Source of the DNA: Hymenobacter elongatus
Lineage (GTDB): Bacteria > Bacteroidota > Bacteroidia > Cytophagales > Hymenobacteraceae
Direction: 5' to 3'
Length of the DNA stretch: 62,505 bases
NCBI RefSeq assembly: GCF_004745955.1
Contig: NZ_SRLD01000032.1
Coordinates: 1-62,505 of the forward strand
In this document: positions 1-9,450 of the stretch, one piece after another
How the letters are laid out: each line of letters opens with the position of its first letter
Numbering within the stretch: position 1 is the first letter of the stretch
Notes under the pieces: generated by a model
Databases searched by the model: none
What the model was told of the DNA's origin: nothing
Seen by the model: the letters and a program-made list of their open reading frames with translations, nothing else
Translations under genes and position numbers: made by a program

Positions 1-120
1 TGTGTGGCGGAACGCAACGCCCGGGGAGCAACAGTCAACTGGCAATTCGCGCTCGATAAGGCGCGGGAGAAACTCACCCGCCACTACCAAAAGGTTTGTT
101 CGAAAAACTCTCCTGACTAA
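1..120 (+). CDS. C-terminal fragment of a probable IS630-type transposase
   Basis: The window opens inside an open frame of 39 codons that ends at TAA 118-120. The readable tail contains VNWQFALDKAREKLTRHY. This resembles the extreme C-terminus of many IS630-family DDE transposases, where an N/D-W-x-F-T motif precedes an ARxKLxRxY stretch. The catalytic residues lie outside the window, so the family call rests on this tail alone. It is a different subfamily from the IS630 copies at 51.4 kb and at the right edge, whose tails end in HCGYHV. The PepSY-like gene starts only 8 bases downstream. Confidence 0.45.
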   Translation, partial: CVAERNARGATVNWQFALDKAREKLTRHYQKVCSKNSPD

Positions 121-128
121 GCACTAGT

Positions 129-632
129 ATGAAAAAGCTTCTCGTGTCCACTGTAGTGCTGGGCGTTGTTGCGCTGTTGGTTTTCTTCTGGTTTCGGGTG
201 GCGGCCCCGGTCCGCCCGCGTTCCGCTGCATCCATCCCCGACGCCGTGATGATGGCCTTTGAGCAAACCTACCCCAACGCCCGCGCCGTGCGGTGGACAC
301 GGGAAAGCGGGCAGTTTGAAGCAGAGTTTAACGACGGGGCGACTGAGAAAAAAACCTGGCTCATGTTTACGGCCGCGGGTGCGGTTACCGAGACCGAAGT
401 CGAGATTGACCCGGCCCAGCTGCCGGCCCCGATTGGCACCCGCCTGAATACCTACTACAAAGGCTACGCCGTCACCGAAGCAGCCATCATCAAGCCCGAC
501 AGCGGCGGCACGATTTACGAGGCCGAGATTACGCAGGGCACCACCAAGCGCGACGTCGACGTGTACCTGCGGGCCGACGGCACCGAGGTAAGCAACACCG
601 AAACCAAAAAAGCCGACGGCTCGGGTCTGTAG
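129..632 (+). CDS. PepSY-like (BLIP-like) domain exported or membrane-anchored protein
   Basis: This is a 167-residue protein with one hydrophobic segment at residues 3-22, which is either an uncleaved anchor or a signal peptide. The rest reads as PepSY-like repeats of the kind found in small Bacteroidota periplasmic proteins: FEQTYPNARAVRWTRE, then strands with FEAEF, then a second half with TYYKGYAV and IYEAEI. Such domains are thought to be periplasmic and are often linked to metal stress or two-component regulation, but no enzymatic role is established. ATG 129 is the only convenient start. It lies close to a transposase remnant and 293 bases before the RND efflux genes, so a link to metal export is possible but not shown. 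Confidence 0.7.
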   Translation: MKKLLVSTVVLGVVALLVFFWFRVAAPVRPRSAASIPDAVMMAFEQTYPNARAVRWTRESGQFEAEFNDGATEKKTWLMFTAAGAVTETEVEIDPAQLPAPIGTRLNTYYKGYAVTEAAIIKPDSGGTIYEAEITQGTTKRDVDVYLRADGTEVSNTETKKADGSGL

Positions 633-925
633 CGCACCTCCCTTAGCTGAGCCGGCTGTCCAAGCTGTGTTGTGGCCTTTTTGTCGGATTAAAGCTGCGC
701 TTAACACGCCCCCAGGGCTCATTCAGAATTGCTTCAGAAACGTCCCGTAACCTTGTGCGTATTGCCGCTTCATGCCTTCTTCATCTCTGTGTTTAGTGCT
801 ATTCACCGGAGATTAAAAAGGCATCAAAAATGAGTTGAGCCCGGCACCTGAATCAACAGTCCTATCTCCTGGCCCATGATACAGCAGCCGCACGCACTTT
901 TTTCGTTGCACCAACACCCGTTGCC

Positions 926-2290
926 GTGACCGTTACCCCCCCGAATCACCCCCTTGTTCCCCTGACCATCCTGCCCCGCTGGCGTGGCCTCTGGCTGCTG
1001 GCGCTGCCCCTGCTGCTGGCCGGATGCGTGAGCACCAAATCCTCCTACACCCGCGACCAGGTGGCCCGGCGTCTCAAGGCGCGCAGCGGCTATGAGATGG
1101 GCGCGGCCCGCGCCGCCAACGCACCTTCTCCCGCGCTGCCCAACCTGCAGGATGGCCTGAGCGAGGACGAAACCGTGAACCTGGCCCTCACCCGCAACCC
1201 CGCCTTTCAGGCCGACCTGAGTACGTTGGCCCTGGCCCAGGCCGACTTGCAGGACGCCGGCCTGCTGGCCAACCCCGTGCTGACGGGCGTGACGGCCTAC
1301 GGTACCTCGCCCGTGTTCCTGGCCCTGAACTTTGCCTCCGACCTGCTCTGGCAGCGCCCCGGCCGGGTGGGCGCCGCCCAGCTCGAAACCCAGCGCGTGG
1401 CCGAAAGCTTGGTGAGCCGCGGCCTGCTCGTGAGCCGCGACGCCCAGCTGTCCTACGCTGATATTACGCTGGCCGATGAGCGGCTGCGCATCGCCCGCGA
1501 GGGCATTACGATGCGGGCCGAGGTGGCGCGCATCGTGCGCGACCGTTACCGGGTGGGCGAGGCCAGCGAGCTGGAAACCGTGGCCCCCAGCGCCGACTCG
1601 CTGCGCGCCGTGGACGACTTCTACCGCGCCCGGCGCGACGACCAAGTGGCCCGCCTGCGCCTGCTGGCCACGCTCGGGTTGGATTCGGTTAATGCCGATT
1701 CGCTGCGGTTTGCGCCCGCGCCCGCCGCGGCCGTTTCCGTGCCGCCGCTGCGCACGCTGCTGGATTCGGCCTACGCCGCCCGGCCCGATTTGTGGGCCGC
1801 CCGCATCGGCATCGAGGGCATCGGCAAGCGGCTGAAGTGGGAACGGAGCCGGGTGTTTTCGTTCGTGCTCTCGCTGAATGCCCGCCTTAATGACCCCAAC
1901 CCGGTGCACCTGGCGCCGGGAGCGGCTATCGGCCTGCCCATCTTCAACCGCAACCAGGGCCGCATCTCGCGGGTGAAAGCGGAACTGGAACAGGCCTCCT
2001 GGCAGTACCTGGCTTTGCGCCAGACCGTGAACCTGGACGTGCGCGAAGCCTTCGCTCAGTACGAGCAGGCCACCCAGAGCGTGGCCTTGTGGGAGCGCAG
2101 CTACCTGCCCAGCCTGAGCGACGCGCTGCGTCGCTCCACCAACGCCTTCATCAACGGCGACTTTCCCTACGTGCAGGTGGCCGAAACCACCCGCCAGCTG
2201 CTCGACGCCCAGCAGCGCGCCGCCGACGCCCGCGCCGACCAGCGCCGGGCCCTGGCCCGGCTGCGCTACGCCGTGGGCGGCCGCTTCTAA
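926..2290 (+). CDS. TolC-family outer membrane efflux lipoprotein
   Basis: This 454-residue protein starts at GTG 926 and has a lipoprotein signal with lipobox L-A-G-C at residues 31-34, so it should be anchored in the outer membrane by a lipidated Cys34. The body shows the two TolC/OEP repeats: long alpha-helical stretches rich in A, L, R and Q, with LALTRNPAFQADL near residue 90 and a second helical hairpin ending RRALARLRYAVGGRF. The length is normal for CusC/NodT-like factors. It is the first gene of a set with the HlyD adaptor (21 bases downstream) and the RND pump, and would form the outer-membrane exit duct. No in-frame ATG gives a better start. Confidence 0.9.
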   Translation: MTVTPPNHPLVPLTILPRWRGLWLLALPLLLAGCVSTKSSYTRDQVARRLKARSGYEMGAARAANAPSPALPNLQDGLSEDETVNLALTRNPAFQADLSTLALAQADLQDAGLLANPVLTGVTAYGTSPVFLALNFASDLLWQRPGRVGAAQLETQRVAESLVSRGLLVSRDAQLSYADITLADERLRIAREGITMRAEVARIVRDRYRVGEASELETVAPSADSLRAVDDFYRARRDDQVARLRLLATLGLDSVNADSLRFAPAPAAAVSVPPLRTLLDSAYAARPDLWAARIGIEGIGKRLKWERSRVFSFVLSLNARLNDPNPVHLAPGAAIGLPIFNRNQGRISRVKAELEQASWQYLALRQTVNLDVREAFAQYEQATQSVALWERSYLPSLSDALRRSTNAFINGDFPYVQVAETTRQLLDAQQRAADARADQRRALARLRYAVGGRF

Positions 2291-2311
2291 TCCTCTTTCG
2301 CCTTCTTAGCT

Positions 2312-3538
2312 ATGCACCCACCCAAGTTTATCGCAACCCTGCTGGCCGCTTCCCGCCCCCTTTCGCTGGTCGGGCTGCTCGGCCTGGCCGCCTGCGGCAA
2401 AGAAGAAAAGCCGAAGGCCATCAGCCCTGCCGAGGTCGAAAACCCGGTCAAGGAATCGGAGCTCACCACCGTGACCATCACCGCCGACGCGGAAAAGCGC
2501 CTGGGCATCAAAACCGTGGCCATCAAAACCGACAACGTGCAGGCCACCCGCGAAGTAGGCGGCGAAATCCAGGCCGTGCCGGGCCAGGCCGTGACCATTG
2601 TGGCGCCCGTGCAGGGCACGCTGCGCGGCGGGGCCGGCATTACCGCCGGCCAGCGCGTGCGCCAGGGCCAGACGCTGTATAGCTTGGTGCCGCTGCCGGC
2701 CGAGCGCGACCTGCTCACCCTCGACCAGGGCACGGCCCAGTCGCGCACTCAGCTGCAGGTAGCCCAGGCCCGCTTGAGCCGCGCCGAGGAGCTGCTGGCC
2801 GACCGCGCCGGCAGCGTACGGGCCCGCGACGATGCCCGCGCCGACGTGGCCCTGGCCCAACGCGCCCTGGCCGACGCCCGCGCCCGGCAGGGAGCCCTGA
2901 ACGGCAACACCGGCGGCGGCCAGGCCCTGCCCATCAAAGCCCCGCTCAGCGGGGTGGTGCAGCGCGTCACCGTGGCCCCCGGCTCGGTGGTAACGGCCAA
3001 TACGGTGCTGGTGGAACTGGCCGCACTCAACAAGGTGTGGGTGCGCGTGCCCCTGTTCGTGGGCGACTTGCGCCGCCTGGGTAAGGACCAAGCGGTAACC
3101 GTGCGCCCGCTTAACGGCGGGGCCTCGCGCCAGGGTCGGCCGGTGGAAGCGCCCTTACTCGGAGCCACCGCCGGCACGGGCACGGCCGATGTGTTCTTTG
3201 AAATTGATAACGCCGACGAAGCCTTCCGCCCCGGCGAGCGGGTGGCCGTGGACGTGACGCTGGGCAACGCGGCCAGCGGCGCTACGAATGGCGCCACAGG
3301 AGCCGCGGCCAGCACGCCGGCGTTGACCATCCCGGCTGCCGCGCTGCTCTACGATGCCTCGGGCGGGCAGTGGGTGTACGTGCGCACCAAGCCCTTGCAG
3401 TACACCCGCCTGCGGGTGGAAGTGCAGCGGGCGGTGGGCGACCAAATCGTCATCTCCCGGGGCGTGAAAGCCGGCGCGGAAGTCGTGACCGACGGCGCGG
3501 CGGAATTATTCGGAACTGAATTTGGCGGTAGCCACTAA
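2312..3538 (+). CDS. HlyD-family periplasmic adaptor of RND efflux system
   Basis: This is a 408-residue lipoprotein with lipobox L-A-A-C (residues 25-28). The mature part has the barrel-sandwich (lipoyl-like) halves, starting EVGGEIQAVPGQAVTIVAPVQG and resuming at PIKAPLSGVVQRV, split by a short coiled-coil hairpin (about residues 130-190). The beta-barrel and membrane-proximal domains follow. It would bridge the inner-membrane pump and the TolC-like duct. It lies 21 bases after the outer membrane gene and 100 bases before the pump; that gap holds a large hairpin. The partner pump is of the heavy-metal type, but no metal-binding His/Met-rich extension is visible in the adaptor, so its substrate cannot be stated. 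Confidence 0.92.
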   Translation: MHPPKFIATLLAASRPLSLVGLLGLAACGKEEKPKAISPAEVENPVKESELTTVTITADAEKRLGIKTVAIKTDNVQATREVGGEIQAVPGQAVTIVAPVQGTLRGGAGITAGQRVRQGQTLYSLVPLPAERDLLTLDQGTAQSRTQLQVAQARLSRAEELLADRAGSVRARDDARADVALAQRALADARARQGALNGNTGGGQALPIKAPLSGVVQRVTVAPGSVVTANTVLVELAALNKVWVRVPLFVGDLRRLGKDQAVTVRPLNGGASRQGRPVEAPLLGATAGTGTADVFFEIDNADEAFRPGERVAVDVTLGNAASGATNGATGAAASTPALTIPAAALLYDASGGQWVYVRTKPLQYTRLRVEVQRAVGDQIVISRGVKAGAEVVTDGAAELFGTEFGGSH

Positions 3539-3540
3539 TC

Positions 3541-3634
3541 CAATGGGTGAATGAGCGAATGGCTGAATGGGTGAATGCTCTACTGGAGGCATTTCCCCAT
3601 TCGCCCATTCGCCCATTCGCTCATTCACCCATTG
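3541..3634. repeat. Imperfect 40-bp inverted repeat built from short tandem units, abutting the RND pump start
   Basis: The left arm 3541-3580 and right arm 3595-3634 pair. The outer 22 bases match perfectly; the rest carry a few mismatches and G-T pairs. Each arm is itself a run of 7-8-base units of the type GAATGGG/CCATTCGC. The right arm ends 4 bases before the ATG of the pump gene at 3639. In mRNA it would form a strong hairpin directly upstream of the start codon. Confidence 0.85.
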
Positions 3635-3638
3635 ACTT

Positions 3639-6600
3639 ATGAAGTGGATAATAGAATCGGCGCTGCGGCTGCGGCTGGTAGTCGTCATCCTGTTCGGGGT
3701 GCTGCTGGTAGCGGGCCTGCAGGTGGTGCGCAACACGCCGCTGGACGTGTTTCCGGAGTTTGCGCCGCCCTACGTGGAAGTGCAGACCGAAGCGCCCGGC
3801 CTGAGCACGGCCGAGGTGGAAGCCCTGGTGAGCGTGCCGCTGGAAAACGCGCTGAACGGCACGCCCGACGTCAAGAAAATCCGGTCCAAGTCGGTACTGG
3901 GGCTTTCGTCGGTGGTGCTGTATTTTCCGCAGGGCATCGACATTAACAACGCCCGGCAGGCGGTGCAGGAGCGGCTGGCGCGGGTGGCGCCCACGCTGCC
4001 CGGCGTGGCCCGCCCCCCGGTGATGCTCTCGCCGCTCTCGTCCACGAGCCGGGTGCTGAAAATCGGCATTACGTCGGACAGCCTCACGCAGGTGGAAATG
4101 ACGACGCTGGCCCGCTGGAGCATCCGCCCGCGCCTGATGGCCGTGCCCGGTGTGGCCAACGTGGCCATCTGGGGCCAGCGCGACCGGCAATTACAAGTAC
4201 TGGTAAACCCCGAGCAGCTGCGTACGCTGGGCCTCACGCTGGCCGAGGTAGAGAAGGCTGCGGCCGACGCCACCACGCTGGCCGGCGGCGGGTTCATCGA
4301 CTCGCCCAACCAGCGCCTGGCCGTGTCGCAAAGCTCGGCCATCCAGACCGCCGCCGATTTGGCCCAAATGCCCGTGACGTTTCGCAACGGCGTGAGCCTC
4401 AAGCTGGGCGAGGTGGCGCAGGTAGTGGAAGGCTTCCCCGCGCCCATCGGCGATGCCGTCATCAACGACGTCCCGGGCCTGCTGCTCATCGTGGAAAAGC
4501 AGCCCGGCGCCAACACCCTGGAGGTGACGCGGCAGGTGGAAGCTGCGCTGAACGCCATGCGCCCCGGCTTGAAAGGGCTGGAAATCGACTCGACCATCTT
4601 CCGCCCCGCGACCTTCATCGAAATGTCGCTGAGCAACCTCAACAAGTCGCTGCTTATCGGCTGCGTGCTGGTGGTGCTGGTGCTGCTGTTCTTCCTCTAC
4701 GAGTGGCGCACGGCGCTTATAAGTGCGCTGGCCTTGCCGACTTCCCTCATCGCGGCGGCACTGGCGCTGCGCTACTCCGGCAAAACCATCGACACGATGG
4801 TGCTGGCCGGCCTCATTATCGCCCTGGGCGAAGTGGTGGACGACGCCATCATCGACGTGGAAAACATCATGCGCCGGCTGCGGCTGAATAAGGAAGCGGG
4901 CTCGCCCAAAACGGCGTTTGCGGTGGTGTACGAGGCCAGCATGGAGGTGCGCTCGGCCGTGATTTACGGCTCGGTTATCGTGGCGCTGGTACTGCTGCCT
5001 ATTTTTCTGTTGCCGGGTTTGTCGGGGGCATTTTTCCAGCCGCTGGCCTTTGCCTACGTGCTGGCTATTCTGGCTTCCCTGTTCGTGGCCCTTACGCTCA
5101 CGCCCGCGCTGGCGCTGCTGCTGCTGCCCAAGGCCGCCGAAAAGGCATCGAAGGATGCGCCGGTGGTGGCCTGGCTCAAGCGGCACTACGCCCGGCTGCT
5201 GCCCGGCCTGCTGGCCCGGCCCAAGCGCGTGGCCTGGTCGCTGACTACGGTGGCGGTAGTATCGATGCTGCTGGTGCCGTTTTTCGGCCAGGAATTCCTG
5301 CCCAACTTCAAGGAATACGACTTCCTGATGCACTGGGTGGAGAAGCCCGGCACCTCGCTGCAGGCCATGTCGCGCATCACGGTGCGGGCCAGCAAGGAGC
5401 TGCGCGCCATTCCGGGTGTACGCAACTTCGGCGCCCACATCGGCCGGGCCGAGGTTGCCGATGAGGTGGTGGGCCCGAACTTCACCGAGCTGTGGATTTC
5501 CGTCGACCCTAAAGTAGACTACGAGGCCACGGTGGCCAAAATCCAGACCGTGGTGGACGGCTACCCCGGCCTCTACCGCGACCTGCTGACCTACCTGCGC
5601 GAGCGAATCAAAGAGGTGCTCACCGGCACGTCGGCCACCATCGTGGTGCGCATCTTCGGCCCCGACCTTGACCAGCTTTACACCAAAGCCAAGGAAGTAG
5701 GCAGTAAGCTTGAAGGCGTGGAGGGCGTGGTCGACCTGAAGGTGCAGCAGCAAACCCTGGTGCCGCAGATTCAGGTGAAAATCAAGCCCGAGGCTGCCGC
5801 CCGCTTCGGCCTGAACCCCGGCACCGTGCTCCAGGCCATCAGCACGCTGGTAAAGGGCCGCAAGGTGGGCGAAATCTACCAGGAGCAGAAGATTTTCGAC
5901 GTGGCCGTGTGGGGTCAGCCGGCGGTGCGCTCCGACTTCGGGGCCGTGCGCGAGCTGCTCATCGGCCTGCCCGGCGGCGGGGCCGTGCCGCTCAAAGAGG
6001 TGGCCGACGTGCGCATCGTGCCCACGCCCAACGAAATCACCCGCGAAGCCTCCTCCCGCCGCATCGACGTGACACTGAACGTGCGCGGCCGCGACCTGGG
6101 CTCGGTGGCCCGCGACGTGCAGGCGCAGGTCGACGGCGTGGCCTTCGGCAACGGCTACCACCCCGAAATCCTGGGCGAATACGCCGAGCGGCAGGCCTCC
6201 CAAAACCGCATGCTGAGTTTGGTGCTGCTCTCGCTCGTCGGCATCTTCCTGGTACTCTACACCGACTTTGGCACCGTGCGGCTGGCCGTGCTGGGGCTGC
6301 TGAGCTTGTTCTTTGCCGTGTCGGGCTGCCTGCTGGCGGCGTTTCTCACGGGTGGCGTGCTGTCGCTGGGCTCCATCGTGGGCTTTATCACGGTGCTGGG
6401 CGTGGCGGCCCGCAACAGCATCATGCTCGTCAGCCACTACCAGCATTTGGAGCGCGAGGAGGGGATGCCGTTCAGCAAAGAGCTGATTATCCGCGGCTCG
6501 CTGGAGCGGGTGTCGCCCATCATCATGACGGCCCTGACGTCGGTACTGGCGCTGCTGCCCATCATCCTGGCCGGCAACGAGCCAGGCTCGGAAATCGAGC

Positions 6601-6737
6601 ACCCCATGTCGGTGGTGATTCTGGGCGGCGTCATCACCTCCACGGTGTTGAATTTGCTGGGGATGCCAGCCTTGTACTGGGCGTTCGGGCGCAAGGCGGG
6701 CGCGGGGCCAGAGGCGGCTGAACCAGCTATTGCCTAG
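3639..6737 (+). CDS. RND efflux pump permease, heavy-metal (CusA/CzcA-like) type
   Basis: A 1032-residue inner-membrane proton antiporter with the full RND plan: TM1 at residues 10-28, a first periplasmic loop, a TM2-6 bundle near 335-490, TM7, a second large loop, and TM8-12 near 860-1015. The N-terminal [17 protein letters not shown] and the [14 protein letters not shown] segment are characteristic of the HME branch. The TM4 proton-relay region reads [13 protein letters not shown] with Asp401 and Asp402, in place of the classical CzcA DFG-x-x-x-DGA version. The pump ends with [15 protein letters not shown] and a C-terminal TM12. It belongs with the two upstream genes and probably with the two-component genes downstream. 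The metal substrate is not evident from sequence. Confidence 0.93.
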   Translation: MKWIIESALRLRLVVVILFGVLLVAGLQVVRNTPLDVFPEFAPPYVEVQTEAPGLSTAEVEALVSVPLENALNGTPDVKKIRSKSVLGLSSVVLYFPQGIDINNARQAVQERLARVAPTLPGVARPPVMLSPLSSTSRVLKIGITSDSLTQVEMTTLARWSIRPRLMAVPGVANVAIWGQRDRQLQVLVNPEQLRTLGLTLAEVEKAAADATTLAGGGFIDSPNQRLAVSQSSAIQTAADLAQMPVTFRNGVSLKLGEVAQVVEGFPAPIGDAVINDVPGLLLIVEKQPGANTLEVTRQVEAALNAMRPGLKGLEIDSTIFRPATFIEMSLSNLNKSLLIGCVLVVLVLLFFLYEWRTALISALALPTSLIAAALALRYSGKTIDTMVLAGLIIALGEVVDDAIIDVENIMRRLRLNKEAGSPKTAFAVVYEASMEVRSAVIYGSVIVALVLLPIFLLPGLSGAFFQPLAFAYVLAILASLFVALTLTPALALLLLPKAAEKASKDAPVVAWLKRHYARLLPGLLARPKRVAWSLTTVAVVSMLLVPFFGQEFLPNFKEYDFLMHWVEKPGTSLQAMSRITVRASKELRAIPGVRNFGAHIGRAEVADEVVGPNFTELWISVDPKVDYEATVAKIQTVVDGYPGLYRDLLTYLRERIKEVLTGTSATIVVRIFGPDLDQLYTKAKEVGSKLEGVEGVVDLKVQQQTLVPQIQVKIKPEAAARFGLNPGTVLQAISTLVKGRKVGEIYQEQKIFDVAVWGQPAVRSDFGAVRELLIGLPGGGAVPLKEVADVRIVPTPNEITREASSRRIDVTLNVRGRDLGSVARDVQAQVDGVAFGNGYHPEILGEYAERQASQNRMLSLVLLSLVGIFLVLYTDFGTVRLAVLGLLSLFFAVSGCLLAAFLTGGVLSLGSIVGFITVLGVAARNSIMLVSHYQHLEREEGMPFSKELIIRGSLERVSPIIMTALTSVLALLPIILAGNEPGSEIEHPMSVVILGGVITSTVLNLLGMPALYWAFGRKAGAGPEAAEPAIA

Positions 6738-6858
6738 CTGACCGAACTGTAACGCCACTGCCTGCAGTACGAAAAGAGCGGGCTCTATACGGTTGCGCGC
6801 CGGCCAGAGGGACTGTCGGCCCGTTTGAGTAGAAGGGTTCACTTTATTCACTCGTACC

Positions 6859-7275
6859 ATGTGGTGGCACTACGCCTTGCTTTCCGCCCTGTTTGCGGCC
6901 CTGACCGCCGTGCTGGCCAAGATTGGCATCAAAGGCGTCGACTCTAACCTGGCTACGGCCGTGCGCACGGCCGTGGTGCTGGTGCTGGCTTGGGGCATTG
7001 TGTATTTTAGGGGTGGGCTGGCCGACCTGCATACCCTCACCCGCACTAACCTGGTGTTTCTGGGCTTGTCGGGACTGGCAACTGGTTTGTCGTGGATATT
7101 CTATTTCAAGGCCCTGCAAATGGGCACCGTTTCGCAGGTAGCGCCGGTAGACAAGCTCAGCGTGGCGCTGGCCATTGGCCTTTCGGTGGTATTTCTGGGC
7201 GAGCGGCTGACCTGGCAGACCGGCGTGGGCGCGGGGCTCATCATCGCCGGCACGCTGGTGCTTATCTGGAAATAG
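6859..7275 (+). CDS. Small EamA/DMT-family membrane protein
   Basis: A 138-residue protein that is almost entirely hydrophobic, with about five transmembrane segments and one EamA-type repeat. It starts WWHYALLSALFAALTAVLAK and ends AGLIIAGTLVLIWK. Full-length DMT transporters carry two such repeats. The single-repeat form is common in bacteria and is expected to work as a dimer. The substrate is unknown. It sits 121 bases after the RND pump and 108 bases before the response regulator, on the same strand, so it may simply be a passenger between the two parts of the metal-response module. Confidence 0.85.
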   Translation: MWWHYALLSALFAALTAVLAKIGIKGVDSNLATAVRTAVVLVLAWGIVYFRGGLADLHTLTRTNLVFLGLSGLATGLSWIFYFKALQMGTVSQVAPVDKLSVALAIGLSVVFLGERLTWQTGVGAGLIIAGTLVLIWK

Positions 7276-7383
7276 AATACCTGCCCTTGCACTGGTGGTG
7301 GCGGCAAGAAGCAAAAAGCATTCATCAGATTTTCCACAGAATCTGGTGGCTTCTTTGTTCTTCGCTGCCCTTAAACTTACCCC

Positions 7384-8061
7384 ATGAAGCTGCTGCTGGT
7401 AGAAGACGAAGAAGCCCTGCGACTCACCCTGGTCGATTCGCTGCGGCAGGGCGGGTACGTGGTGGAGGTGGCCGCTAACTTCACTCAGGCCTATGAGAAA
7501 ATCAAGCTCTACCAGTACGACTGTGTGCTGGTGGATTTGACGCTGCCCGACGGCGACGGGCTGGACCTGGTGCGCACGCTTAAAGCCGACGGTTCGCCGG
7601 CCGGGGTGCTGGTGCTCACCGCCCGCGACGGCCTCGACGACCGGGTGCAGGGCCTGGACCTGGGCGCCGACGACTACCTGGTCAAGCCGTTTCACCTCTC
7701 CGAACTCAACGCCCGGCTGCGGGCGCTGCTCCGGCGGCGGCAGTTCCAGGGCCAGCACCACATCGTATTCCGCGACCTGCTGGTATGGCCCGAGCTGGCC
7801 GAAGTATACGTGAGCGGGGCGCCGCTTACGCTCACCCGCAAAGAGTACGATTTGCTGCTGTATTTTCTGGCCAATCCCGGGCGCCTGCTCACCAAGGAGG
7901 CCGTGGCCGAGCACCTGTGCGGCGACCAGGTAGACGCGGCCGACTCGTTCGACTTTATCTACACCCACATGAAAAACCTGCGCAAAAAGCTACAGGAGAA
8001 AGGCGCCGACGGGTATATCCGCACCCTATACGGGGTGGGCTACAAGCTCAGCACCGAATAA
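7384..8061 (+). CDS. OmpR-family response regulator
   Basis: A 225-residue protein with an N-terminal receiver domain (about 1-115) and a C-terminal winged-helix DNA-binding domain (about 130-222). Receiver residues are intact: acidic pair Glu7/Asp8, phospho-acceptor Asp51 in VDLTLPDGDGL, Thr79 and Lys101 in LVKPF. The winged helix shows LTRKEYDLLLYF and ends VGYKL. The sensor kinase gene follows 25 bases later, so the two form one operon. The close position after an HME-type RND system resembles CusRS/CzcRS arrangements, which makes metal-dependent control of the pump the most likely job; this is inferred from context only. Confidence 0.93.
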   Translation: MKLLLVEDEEALRLTLVDSLRQGGYVVEVAANFTQAYEKIKLYQYDCVLVDLTLPDGDGLDLVRTLKADGSPAGVLVLTARDGLDDRVQGLDLGADDYLVKPFHLSELNARLRALLRRRQFQGQHHIVFRDLLVWPELAEVYVSGAPLTLTRKEYDLLLYFLANPGRLLTKEAVAEHLCGDQVDAADSFDFIYTHMKNLRKKLQEKGADGYIRTLYGVGYKLSTE

Positions 8062-8086
8062 TACTTACCCTGCCTGTTCCTACTGC

Positions 8087-9361
8087 ATGAAGCTGCTCGC
8101 CGCCACTACCCGCTACTACCTGCGCCTCACGGTGGGCCTGTTTGCGCTGGCCAGCGGGCTGCTCTACCTGGGCTTCGACTGGGCGCTGCGCAACGAGGTG
8201 GAGGAGCTGCTCTATAACCGCCAGCTGCATATCCAAAAGCAGGTGGCCCGCGGCCTGGCGCTGCCCGCGCCCGCGTTTGCCGACAACCTCGACCGCAGCC
8301 GGCGGCCCCAGCCGCTGGGCTTCTCCGATACCCTGCTGCTGGACCCGGTAGAGGACGAGCTGGTCCCTTACCGCCAGCTCACTTTCCGGCTGCCACCGGC
8401 CAAGGCGGCCAGCGCGCCGGAGTGGGTGACGCTGCGCAAGTCGCTCGTCGAAACCGAGGACGTGCTGGGCGTGGTGGTGGGCGTGCTGGTGGTGGTGCTG
8501 GCGCTGCTGCTGGGCGGGGTGGTGGCCCTCAACCACTGGCTGGCCCGCCGCCTCTGGGCCCCGTTTCAGCACACCCTGGCCACGCTGCGGGGCTACGATT
8601 TGCAGCGCCACCAGCCCCTGGCGTTGCCCACGCCCACCATCGACGAGTTTGGGGAGTTGAACCAGGCTCTTAACACCCTGAGCGAGCGGCTGGTGCGCGA
8701 CTACGAGAGCCTGCGCCAGTTCACGGAAAACGCGGCCCACGAAACCCAGACCCCGCTGGCCATCATCCAGGCCAAGCTGGAGCAGCTGCTGCAGGCCCCG
8801 GCGCTGCAGGACGACGAGCAGCTGGCCACCCTAGTCGGCGACGCCTGGAGCGGCACCCAGCGCCTCTCGCGCCTGCACCAGTCGCTGACCTTGCTCACCC
8901 GCCTCGAAAACCACCAGTTTGCCCCCGCCCAGGCCGTGCCCGTGCAGCTGGACCAGCTGTTGCGCGACCGGGTGGCGCTGCTGGAGCCGCTGCTCGAAGC
9001 CCGCCAGGTGCTGCTGACCCTGCACGCGGACCCGCCGCTGCCGCCGCTCGTCCTGCACCCCGGCCTAGCCGACTCGCTGCTGCAGAACCTGCTGCATAAC
9101 GCCATCAAGCACAACCACCCCGGCGGCCGGGTGGACGTGCTGCTCAACCGCCGGATGCTGGAAATCAGCAATACCGGGCCGGCGTTAACGGGGGACCCGG
9201 CGCAGTTTTTCGAGCGGTTCCGCAAGCACAACGCCGCCTCCGACTCGCCGGGCCTGGGCCTGAGCATCGCCCAGCATATTTGCGCCTACTACGGCTTTGG
9301 CATTGAGTACGCCTTTACCCAAGTCGGCAACCGCCACACCCTGCGCGTGCAGTTTACCTAA
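8087..9361 (+). CDS. Two-component sensor histidine kinase
   Basis: A 424-residue inner-membrane kinase. TM1 lies at about residues 12-30 and TM2 at about 126-150, enclosing a periplasmic sensor loop of about 100 residues. A HisKA domain follows, with an H-box AAHETQTPLAII (His218). The ATPase domain carries an N-box with Asn338 (LLHNAIKHN), a short G1 region ISNTGPAL and a G2 region PGLGLSIAQ. The D of the usual DxGxG box is replaced in ISNTGPAL, which is common in this Bacteroidota group. It would phosphorylate the regulator encoded immediately upstream. The stimulus is not known; the neighbouring RND pump suggests a metal ion. Confidence 0.92.
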   Translation: MKLLAATTRYYLRLTVGLFALASGLLYLGFDWALRNEVEELLYNRQLHIQKQVARGLALPAPAFADNLDRSRRPQPLGFSDTLLLDPVEDELVPYRQLTFRLPPAKAASAPEWVTLRKSLVETEDVLGVVVGVLVVVLALLLGGVVALNHWLARRLWAPFQHTLATLRGYDLQRHQPLALPTPTIDEFGELNQALNTLSERLVRDYESLRQFTENAAHETQTPLAIIQAKLEQLLQAPALQDDEQLATLVGDAWSGTQRLSRLHQSLTLLTRLENHQFAPAQAVPVQLDQLLRDRVALLEPLLEARQVLLTLHADPPLPPLVLHPGLADSLLQNLLHNAIKHNHPGGRVDVLLNRRMLEISNTGPALTGDPAQFFERFRKHNAASDSPGLGLSIAQHICAYYGFGIEYAFTQVGNRHTLRVQFT

Positions 9362-9450
9362 GCTAGGCTTTAGCCTTCCTCCCCCGAGCGCCTTCGCCCA
9401 TGGCTGAGCAGCTGCTTTTTGCCGACCAAAACAATACAAGCACCTGCAGG

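Noticed and set aside
3541..3634. Possible CRISPR-like array
   Set aside because: The units are 7-8 bases, have no spacers and form two inverted arms. It is a hairpin repeat, not a CRISPR.
4191..6860. Minus-strand 889-codon open frame
   Set aside because: It is antisense to the RND pump, is rich in H, Q, G and A, and has no family pattern. It is a shadow caused by high third-position GC.
129..9361. A new multi-gene defence or secretion system in the first 9 kb
   Set aside because: Every gene fits an RND metal efflux and two-component setting; no unusual enzyme domains are present.
9362..9450. Duplicate of the tRNA-Leu 3' end as an att site at the far side of the integrase
   Set aside because: No copy of the tRNA 3' sequence is found between the kinase gene and the integrase, so element borders cannot be set.
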